Below are positions 6,229 through 11,467 of a DNA stretch of 11,467 nucleotides, in pieces. Below the pieces are notes generated by a model. That model was given only the letters and a program-made list of their open reading frames with translations, did no database searches and had not been told where the DNA came from. Every line of letters begins with the position of its first letter. The first letter of the stretch is position 1. Origin of the DNA: Paracoccaceae bacterium (GTDB lineage: Bacteria; Pseudomonadota; Alphaproteobacteria; Rhodobacterales; Rhodobacteraceae); the NCBI GenBank assembly GCA_027069385.1, contig JALXER010000337.1:1-11467 (forward strand), read 5' to 3'. The translations under genes were made by a program, and so were the position numbers.

Positions 6229-7104
6229 TTAGCTTTGCTGATAGGTTTCAAAAGCACGGGTGAACCGCGTCAGGTTTTCTGCCGTATACGCGGCGTAATC
6301 GATATCGAGGTCGGAAATGGATTCGGATACCATGCTCCACATGGTTTCGCGCAGCAATGACGCGCATTTCATCGCGTAATAGCGGTGCAGCAGGTCATCG
6401 GGTGCCAGCGTTTCAAAGTAGTTCTCCAACATCCAGCGTTCACAATCGCCATCCAGCCCGTTATTGCTGGCCAGCCCGCCAAGGTCGAACAAAGGCGAGT
6501 TGAACCCCGCATAATCCCAGTCGATCAGCCACAGGCGCGCGCCGTCATCAAGGATATTGGCCGCCATAAAATCGTTATGGCCAAACACGATTTCGACCTT
6601 GCCCACCGCCTTTTCCAACTGGCGCGCAATCTTCAGGAAATCATCCAGCCGGTTCACATACGGGCTGTGATGCTGGCGCAGGGTGGCGGCATAGTCGCGG
6701 ATAACGTGAAACACCCAGAACATCAGCACCGGCCCGCGCAGATAGTTGGGCACGTTGTGATGACAGGACTTCATCAGGGGGATGATGCGCTCCAGATAGG
6801 CAGGGTTGCGCACGTCGGGTTCGTCAAGGGTTTTGCACTCGATATAGCTTAGGATGGTCATGCCATCCTTGGAATACTGCACCGTAGGCGAAATACCGGC
6901 AGCGTGGGCGGCGCGACTTGCGGCGATTTCGTTAAAACGCATGACATGGTGTTCGGGAATATCGGTGCCCACGCGCAGCACATATTTGGTGAACTCGTCT
7001 TTGATCACAAAGTTGAGGTTGGTACGCCCGCCCCCCAGCGGAGCGATGTCGATTTCCCCCTTCCAGAACCCGAGATTGCGTATTCTGGTTTCAACACTAT
7101 CCAT
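6229..7104 (-). CDS. Choline/ethanolamine kinase-like phosphotransferase (APH superfamily)
   Basis: The 291-residue cytoplasmic product has the kinase-like fold of choline/ethanolamine and aminoglycoside phosphotransferases, which phosphorylate a small-molecule hydroxyl using ATP. The N-lobe contains APLGGGRTNLNFVI (21-34) and YVLRVG (41-46). The catalytic loop is FGHNDFMAANIL (174-185), with Asp178 and Asn183 as expected catalytic and metal residues. The metal-binding Asp195 lies in LWLIDWDYAGFNSPLFDLG (191-209). Tyr and Trp residues nearby (W196, Y198, and MFW 128-130) are compatible with a cationic substrate. The ATG at 7104 is chosen because GGAGG lies 6 bases before it. It overlaps the end of the permease gene by 8 bases, so the ribosome-binding site sits inside permease codons. 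Choline is the obvious guess as substrate; ethanolamine derivatives or another hydroxylated amine are equally possible. Confidence 0.88.
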   Translation of the reverse strand: MDSVETRIRNLGFWKGEIDIAPLGGGRTNLNFVIKDEFTKYVLRVGTDIPEHHVMRFNEIAASRAAHAAGISPTVQYSKDGMTILSYIECKTLDEPDVRNPAYLERIIPLMKSCHHNVPNYLRGPVLMFWVFHVIRDYAATLRQHHSPYVNRLDDFLKIARQLEKAVGKVEIVFGHNDFMAANILDDGARLWLIDWDYAGFNSPLFDLGGLASNNGLDGDCERWMLENYFETLAPDDLLHRYYAMKCASLLRETMWSMVSESISDLDIDYAAYTAENLTRFTRAFETYQQS

Positions 7105-9070
7105 GGGTTTCCTCCAATCCGTAACGAATGCGGGCTGCTTTGGCACCGGCGGTGATCATCCGGTCGGCAATGATGGCGATAAAGGCAATGGCAAGTCCGG
7201 CGACGATTCCGCGCCCGACATCGGCCTTGACCAGCGCGATATAGACCTCTTGCCCCAGATCGCGGGTGCCCACAAGGGCGGTAATGACCAGCATCGACAG
7301 GGCAAGCATGATGGTCTGGTTCAGGCCCAGCAGAATCTCGGGCAGGGCAAGGGGCAGGCGGATATGGCGCAGGATCTGCGTTCGGGTGCAGCCGCAAACC
7401 ACGCCCGCCTCTATCAGGTTGCCCGACACATGGCGCACCCCGTGCGCGGCATAACGCACCGCGGGCACCACGGCATAGGCCACAATGGCCACCATGGCGG
7501 TGAAATCGCCGATGCGAAACAGCATGACCACGGGGATCAGATAGACAAAGCTCGGCAAGGTCTGCAAGGTGTCGATCACCACGCCGATAACCGAACCGGC
7601 GCGGGCGCTGACTCCGGCCAGCACCCCGACCGGAATGCCGATCACGCTGGCAATCACCACCGAGGCCCCGCACAGGTAAACGGTGATCATCGCCTTTTCC
7701 CACAGCCCCGTCACCACTATCAGCGCCGCCATGACCAGCGCCATAAGCGCCAGCCGCCAACCGCCAAAGCGCCAGCCAAGCGCGGTGATCATGACCAGCG
7801 CCCACGGCCACGGAATCCCGAGGAAGAACCGTTTGACCGGCAGCATGAAAAAGTTGAGGAAGAATAGCTTGACCGCCTCGAACGTGTCGAAAAAGTTGAT
7901 GTTCAGGTATTTGATCCCGTCATTCCAGAAAGACCCGGTCGTCAGGGCCGAACGTTCGGGGAAGGTCTGGAAAACCGGCCAGACCAGCCCCAAAAGGCCG
8001 GTGATCACCAGCACACCCAGCACAAGGGTGCTGCGCGGATAGCGCCGCCATAGCGGCCCGGTTGGCTTGGCGGTGATGCGTCCGGCGCGCTCGGCAAAGG
8101 CTTGCGACAGGCGGTCAATGGCGATGGCCAGCACGACAATGGCAATGCCGGCCTCGAATCCCTTGCCGATCTGCAACCGGCGCAGAGCCGACAACACGTC
8201 GAACCCCAGCCCGCCCGCGCCAATCATCGAGGCGATAATCACCATATTCAGGCTAAGCATGATCACCTGATTGACCCCGACCATCAGGTGCTTTTGCGCC
8301 GCCGGAATCAGGATGCGCCAGGTCATCTGCCGCCGGTTGCAACCCGCCATGGTGCCAAAATCCACCACCTCGGGGTCGACACCGTGCAGGGCCATGATGG
8401 TGATGCGCACCATGGGCGGCATGGCATAGATCACCGTGGCAACCAGCGCCGAAACCGGCCCGAACCCGAACATGAACAGGATCGGCACCAGATAGGCAAA
8501 AATCGGAATGGTCTGCATCAGGTCCAGCACCGGCTTCAGGATCAGCTCGAACGAGCGGTGCCGATAGGCCAGAATGCCCAGCCACAGCCCCACACCCACG
8601 CCAATCGGCACCGCGATCAACACCGAGGCCAGCGTAACCATGGCGCTTTCCCACTGGCCAAACACCGCCAGATAGGTAAAAGCCAGCCCGACGACCAGCG
8701 CCAGAATCCAGTCTTTGGCGTAATGCCCCAGCGCCACCACGGCGGCAATTACTGCCAGCCAACTGACCGGCGGCACGATCTGTTCGGCCCGTCGGCCCAC
8801 CCCGTCCATAAAGCCGCTTTCCAGCAGGTTGCGCACCAGATTATAGGGTTGCTCGATCAGCCATGCCAGCCCGCGCGTTGCCTGTGTAAAGGTGAACAGC
8901 CCAAAATTCGCCTGCTCGACCAGCCATTTCATCGCGCCCGAAATGCTGTCCTTTAGCGGCAACACCCACGCATCGGGATAGACGCGCAGCCAGTCGGGGC
9001 CAAGGCTGGTCAGCGACAGCCCCAGCGTCAGGCCAAACAGGCCGAGCCATATGCCAAGGCGCGCGCTCAT
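7097..9070 (-). CDS. Glycine betaine/proline-type ABC transporter permease, fused double-domain
   Basis: The 657-residue inner-membrane protein contains two BPD_transp_1 permease domains in one chain. Half one (about 100-320) has several hydrophobic segments and the ATPase-contact (EAA-like) loop DPEVVDFGTMAGCNRRQMTW (232-251). Half two (about 420-645) repeats the pattern with LIEAGVVCGCTRTQILRHIR (552-571). The matching DxxQTxPxFxYLxP signature occurs in both halves (near 183 and 500). E. coli ProW has a single such domain and works as a homodimer, so here one polypeptide supplies the whole channel. An N-terminal helix (about 5-24) and a soluble amphipathic stretch precede half one. The start ATG shares ATGA (9067-9070) with the ATPase stop, with GGTGGG just before it. 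Its 3' end overlaps the kinase gene. The substrate is probably a methylated ammonium compound. Confidence 0.94.
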   Translation of the reverse strand: MSARLGIWLGLFGLTLGLSLTSLGPDWLRVYPDAWVLPLKDSISGAMKWLVEQANFGLFTFTQATRGLAWLIEQPYNLVRNLLESGFMDGVGRRAEQIVPPVSWLAVIAAVVALGHYAKDWILALVVGLAFTYLAVFGQWESAMVTLASVLIAVPIGVGVGLWLGILAYRHRSFELILKPVLDLMQTIPIFAYLVPILFMFGFGPVSALVATVIYAMPPMVRITIMALHGVDPEVVDFGTMAGCNRRQMTWRILIPAAQKHLMVGVNQVIMLSLNMVIIASMIGAGGLGFDVLSALRRLQIGKGFEAGIAIVVLAIAIDRLSQAFAERAGRITAKPTGPLWRRYPRSTLVLGVLVITGLLGLVWPVFQTFPERSALTTGSFWNDGIKYLNINFFDTFEAVKLFFLNFFMLPVKRFFLGIPWPWALVMITALGWRFGGWRLALMALVMAALIVVTGLWEKAMITVYLCGASVVIASVIGIPVGVLAGVSARAGSVIGVVIDTLQTLPSFVYLIPVVMLFRIGDFTAMVAIVAYAVVPAVRYAAHGVRHVSGNLIEAGVVCGCTRTQILRHIRLPLALPEILLGLNQTIMLALSMLVITALVGTRDLGQEVYIALVKADVGRGIVAGLAIAFIAIIADRMITAGAKAARIRYGLEETHG

Positions 9071-10083
9071 TCACCCACCAGAACGGCGATAACCGCCTCG
9101 CGGTCCACCTTGCCAACCGGCGCCCCCGCTGCATCGATCACCCGCAGCGGCACATCGCTGGCCACCACCTGCTTTGCCACCTCGGCAATGGGCGCGCTGG
9201 CCGGTATCCCGTCGCCCGCGCCGTCGCCCTGCTGCATGATCGCCCCGATGCTTACCACCTTGTCACGCGGGATATGACGGGTAAATTCGCGCACATAATC
9301 GGTGGCCGGGTCCAGCACCAGCCCTTCGGGCGTGTCCACCTGCACGATGCAACCATCCTTCATAATGGCAATGCGGTCAGCCAGCCGGATCGCCTCGTCA
9401 AAATCATGGGTGATAAACACGATGGTTTTTTTAAGCATCGCCTGTAGGCGCAAAAATTCGTCCTGCATTTCACGCCGGATCAGCGGGTCGAGCGCCGAGA
9501 ACGGCTCATCCAGAAACCACAATTCCGGCTCTACCGCCAGCGATCGCGCAATCCCGACCCGTTGCTGCTGCCCGCCCGACAGTTCGCGCGGGAAATAGTG
9601 CTCGCGCCCCTCCAGCCCCACCAGTTTGATCACCTCGGCCGCGCGCCCCTGCGCCGACGGTTTGTCCATGCCCTGAATAATCAGCGGAAACGCCACATTT
9701 TGCAGCACGCTCAGGTGCGGCAACAGGGCAAAATGCTGAAACACCATGCCCATCTTGTGACGGCGCAGCTCGATCAGCTCTTTTTCGGACATTTTGAGCA
9801 AATCCTGTCCGTCTACGAATATCTCTCCGAAGCTGGGCTTGATCAGGCCGGCCAACAGGCGCACCAGCGTTGATTTACCCGAGCCGGACAGCCCCATAAT
9901 GACGAATATCTCGCCCTCGGCAATGTCCAGCGAAGCATGCTGAACCGCGCCGATCAGGCCGAAATTATCCAGAACGCTGCTATCGGGCGGGAATATTTCT
10001 GCGCCGAAAACATGGCCCACGGCGGTGCTGTCGCCATAGACTTTCCATAGCGCCTTACAGGCGAGCTTGGCCGGTTTTGTCAT
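9067..10083 (-). CDS. Glycine betaine/proline-type ABC transporter ATP-binding subunit (ProV/OpuAA-like)
   Basis: This cytoplasmic ATPase would power the adjacent permease. In the 338-residue form, Walker A is GLSGSGKST (64-72), the Q-loop is around FQHFAL (115-120), the signature is LSGGQQQRVGIARSL (168-182), Walker B is LWFLDEPFSALDP (188-200), and the H-loop His is 226 in FITHDFDEA. The N-terminal stretch before the nucleotide fold (about 17-50), including AVGHVFGAEIFPPDSSVL, is typical of the ProV group. The C-terminal 60 residues look like a short CBS-type half-domain (VPLRVIDAAGAPVGKVDREA), shorter than the CBS pair of E. coli ProV. The frame opens at an ATG at 10101, only 5 bases from a strong hairpin. 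The ATG at 10083 (MTKPAKLACKALWKVYG) gives a more typical N-terminus and is preferred. Neither has a strong Shine-Dalgarno sequence. Confidence 0.94.
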   Translation of the reverse strand: MTKPAKLACKALWKVYGDSTAVGHVFGAEIFPPDSSVLDNFGLIGAVQHASLDIAEGEIFVIMGLSGSGKSTLVRLLAGLIKPSFGEIFVDGQDLLKMSEKELIELRRHKMGMVFQHFALLPHLSVLQNVAFPLIIQGMDKPSAQGRAAEVIKLVGLEGREHYFPRELSGGQQQRVGIARSLAVEPELWFLDEPFSALDPLIRREMQDEFLRLQAMLKKTIVFITHDFDEAIRLADRIAIMKDGCIVQVDTPEGLVLDPATDYVREFTRHIPRDKVVSIGAIMQQGDGAGDGIPASAPIAEVAKQVVASDVPLRVIDAAGAPVGKVDREAVIAVLVGE

Positions 10084-10106
10084 TGAAAGTCGTATCCGCA
10101 TAAAAT

Positions 10107-10131
10107 GGACAGGGCCGGTGTGGCCCTGTCC
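10107..10131 (-). terminator. Intercistronic hairpin between binding-protein and ATPase genes
   Basis: On the coding (-) strand GGACAGGGCC, a 5-base loop, then GGCCCTGTCC form a perfect 10-bp GC-rich stem 12 bases after the binding-protein stop, followed by ATTTTAT. This has the look of a leaky intrinsic terminator or an RNA-stabilising stem. Similar structures in other ABC operons leave more mRNA for the periplasmic protein than for the membrane parts. The structure is seen directly; its effect is inferred. Confidence 0.65.
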
Positions 10132-10143
10132 GGGGTGTCGGGA

Positions 10144-11094
10144 TTATCGGGCGATCCAGGCCGTCCAGCGGTCTTCGTTATCGTCCATCCACTTGTTCAC
10201 CACATCTTCGATGCTTTCGCCGTTAAGATCAACATCCGCCACCATGGCCGACATTTCATCGTTGTTCAGCGTATAGGCCTCTATGATGTCATAGGCATGG
10301 GGCCATTTATCCTGCAAACCGGCCCAGGCCGCTTTCCAGATCGGGCCGCGAGGCTTGCCGCAGTCATAGGCCGCATCGGGGTTGATACCCACTGACGGGT
10401 CGCTATAGCATTCCGGCGTATAGGGCGGGAATTCCACGAACTCGCCCTCGAACTTGGCCGGTGCCCAGTGCGGAACATAGACCCACAGCACGATCGGTGC
10501 CTGACGCTGATAGGCCGATTCCAGCTCGGCAAACAAGGCGGCATCGGTGCCCGCATGGACTACCTCGAACGGCAGATCCAGCGCCGCGACGCGCTCCTCG
10601 TCAAAGCCGCCCCAGGTGACCGGCCCGCTGACATAACGCCCCAGCGGCGCGGTTTCGGCCGTGGCAAATTCGGCTGCGCACGCCTTGAGCGCCTGCCAGT
10701 CGGGCAGACCGGGGCAACGTTCCTTCATATAAAGCGGATACCACCATTCCTCGATGGCCTGCAGGCCGGTTTCGCCCACATTCACCACATTGCCCGAGGC
10801 AACGGCCTCGTCCAGCGCCTCCTGGCCGGTGGTGGCCCATATTTCCATCGCCAGATCCAGATCACCGGTTTTCAATCCGGCAAATTGGGCGATATAATCG
10901 GCCTGAACGTATTCCACGTTATAGCCGGCCTCCTCCAATATTGCGCCCATGATCTGTGTATTGATCAACTGGCCGGACCAGTCGTGCAGCGTCAGTTTGA
11001 TCGGATCGGTGGATTCAACTTGTGCCATCGCGGCGCTGGCTATCAGCACGCCGGCAACGGCCCCCATCAGGGTCTTGCTTCGTTTCAGGCCCAT
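10144..11094 (-). CDS. Glycine betaine/choline/TMAO-type ABC transporter substrate-binding protein
   Basis: The 316-residue precursor has a Sec signal peptide, MGLKRSKTLMGAVAGVLIAS followed by AAMA, with likely cleavage after residue 24. It then shows a ProX/OpuAC-like periplasmic binding fold beginning IKLTLHDWSGQLIN (32-45). Many Trp and Tyr residues (for example W39, W86, W117, W118, W161, W204, W210) could supply the aromatic cage that holds quaternary ammonium ligands in this family, which includes choline-, betaine- and trimethylamine-N-oxide-binding members. Four cysteines (127, 139, 229, 245) fall in two close pairs and could form two disulfides in the periplasm. The frame extends upstream to 11178. 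I choose the ATG at 11094 because GGGAGGAG lies 7 bases before it and a proper signal peptide follows. First gene of the operon. The exact ligand cannot be told by eye. Confidence 0.94.
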   Translation of the reverse strand: MGLKRSKTLMGAVAGVLIASAAMAQVESTDPIKLTLHDWSGQLINTQIMGAILEEAGYNVEYVQADYIAQFAGLKTGDLDLAMEIWATTGQEALDEAVASGNVVNVGETGLQAIEEWWYPLYMKERCPGLPDWQALKACAAEFATAETAPLGRYVSGPVTWGGFDEERVAALDLPFEVVHAGTDAALFAELESAYQRQAPIVLWVYVPHWAPAKFEGEFVEFPPYTPECYSDPSVGINPDAAYDCGKPRGPIWKAAWAGLQDKWPHAYDIIEAYTLNNDEMSAMVADVDLNGESIEDVVNKWMDDNEDRWTAWIAR

Positions 11095-11268
11095 TTTCAG
11101 GCTCCTCCCAGTTATTGTTGAGGCGCGAGCAGGCGCCACTATCCCGAAACTTGTGTATATTCCCACGTTTGTCAACATAATACCACATTATATCCCGCAG
11201 GATTCTGACAACCATTGTCTTTTTATTGAAACCCCGATAGGCTAATCCGGTAACGAGGGCAAAGGGCC
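11095..11268. promoter_or_regulatory. Divergent promoter/operator region between binding-protein gene and DeoR-type regulator
   Basis: This AT-rich gap of 174 bases must drive the long - strand operon and the + strand regulator. On the - strand a perfect TATAAT (11187-11192 read as ATTATA on +) is a candidate -10, but its -35 at normal spacing is poor. A TTGACA (11170-11175, read as TGTCAA on +) has no good -10. Possible operator elements are ATAAT-N5-ATTAT (11177-11191), overlapping that -10, and GACAA-N3-TTGTC (11207-11219), with a third TTGTC at 11169-11173. On the + strand TTGTCT (11215-11220) with TAGGCT 17 bases later is a weak candidate for the regulator gene. Function is inferred. Confidence 0.5.
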
Positions 11269-11467
11269 ATGCCGGATAAAATCAGTCTGACCAACCACCG
11301 CGAACAGGAAATCCTGTCGGAAATCCGTCTGGCCGGCGGGTCGTGCAGGGTGGGCTATCTGGCGCGTCGGCTAGGCGTTTCCGATGAAACTGTGCGCCGG
11401 AACATCAAGTCACTGCAAAAAACCGGGCTGGTGCGCAAGGTGCATGGCGGCGTGTTGCTGACCGAAA
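11269..11467 (+). CDS. DeoR-family transcriptional regulator, N-terminal part (3' end outside window)
   Basis: Only the first 66 codons are present. They encode the DeoR-type winged helix-turn-helix: NHREQEILSEIRLAGG (10-25), then the recognition-helix region YLARRLGVSDETVRRNIKSL (31-50), and the wing GLVRKVHGGVLL (54-65), a strong match to the DeoR family signature. The ligand-binding domain, which in this family usually resembles a sugar-phosphate isomerase fold and senses phosphorylated compounds, lies beyond the window. The ATG at 11269 is preceded by AGGGCAAAGGG, which offers ribosome-binding sequence. The gene is divergent to the transporter operon and most likely controls it and itself. 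Confidence 0.92.
   Translation, partial: MPDKISLTNHREQEILSEIRLAGGSCRVGYLARRLGVSDETVRRNIKSLQKTGLVRKVHGGVLLTE

Noticed and set aside
4395..6263. 622-codon open frame on the + strand, antisense to the FAD oxidoreductase
   Set aside because: Long open antisense frames are common in GC-rich genes. Its product is a low-complexity mix with no family motif, whereas the - strand frame is a clear FAD/GcvT enzyme.
6854..7867. His/Gly/Asp-rich 337-codon open frame on the + strand
   Set aside because: It is the antisense shadow of the kinase and permease genes. The histidine-rich look follows from permease codons read backwards.
8102..8956. His/Gln-rich 284-codon open frame on the + strand
   Set aside because: Antisense shadow of the permease gene, with no recognisable domain and no ribosome-binding site.
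10468..11121. 217-codon + strand frame opposite the binding protein gene
   Set aside because: Antisense shadow of a gene with a clear signal peptide, binding fold and strong ribosome-binding site.
11170..11192. TTGACA and TATAAT on the - strand as one promoter
   Set aside because: They are in the wrong order and spacing: TATAAT lies upstream of TTGACA on the - strand, so they cannot be one -35/-10 pair.

Overview
The window looks like a chromosomal segment of an alphaproteobacterium, most likely of the Roseobacter/Rhodobacteraceae group. The evidence is a GC-rich coding style, a MutL that carries the endonuclease motif (so a lineage that does not rely on MutH), and an osmolyte-type ABC transporter next to a dimethylglycine-dehydrogenase-like enzyme. 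The taxonomic call is inference from gene content and protein style; no marker gene such as rRNA is present.

Layout. (1) Bases 2-895 hold the C-terminal half of mutL on the + strand, ending just before a perfect 12-bp palindrome. (2) Bases about 908-1412 hold two abutting, decayed pieces of IS5-family transposases that appear to come from different subgroups. (3) Bases 1475-3156 hold panB-panC on the - strand, which make pantothenate for coenzyme A. (4) Bases 3157-3452 are an AT-rich divergent intergenic region. It carries an inverted repeat and a good sigma-70-like promoter that seems to start transcription on the ATG of a small YdeI/OmpD-like gene (3453-3701, +). (5) Bases 3786-11094 are a five-gene - strand operon, read from 11094 down: periplasmic binding protein, ATPase, fused double permease, choline/aminoglycoside-kinase-like phosphotransferase, and a large FAD oxidoreductase with a C-terminal GcvT (folate) module. 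(6) From 11269 a divergent DeoR-family regulator begins and runs off the window.

How the genes fit together. The binding protein, ATPase and permease form a complete ProU/OpuA/Cho/Tmo-type importer for a small methylated ammonium compound. The last gene resembles dimethylglycine/sarcosine dehydrogenases, which remove N-methyl groups and pass the one-carbon unit to tetrahydrofolate. The kinase lies between transport and demethylation, and its reading frame overlaps the permease gene, so it is probably co-translated. A DeoR regulator, of a family that often senses phosphorylated small molecules, is divergent to the operon. The most interesting idea here is that the kinase makes either a catabolic intermediate or the inducer of this regulator. 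The substrate cannot be determined from sequence alone.

Every ORF of 60 or more codons not listed below was judged a shadow of a real gene. No tRNA, rRNA, CRISPR array or phage gene was seen.
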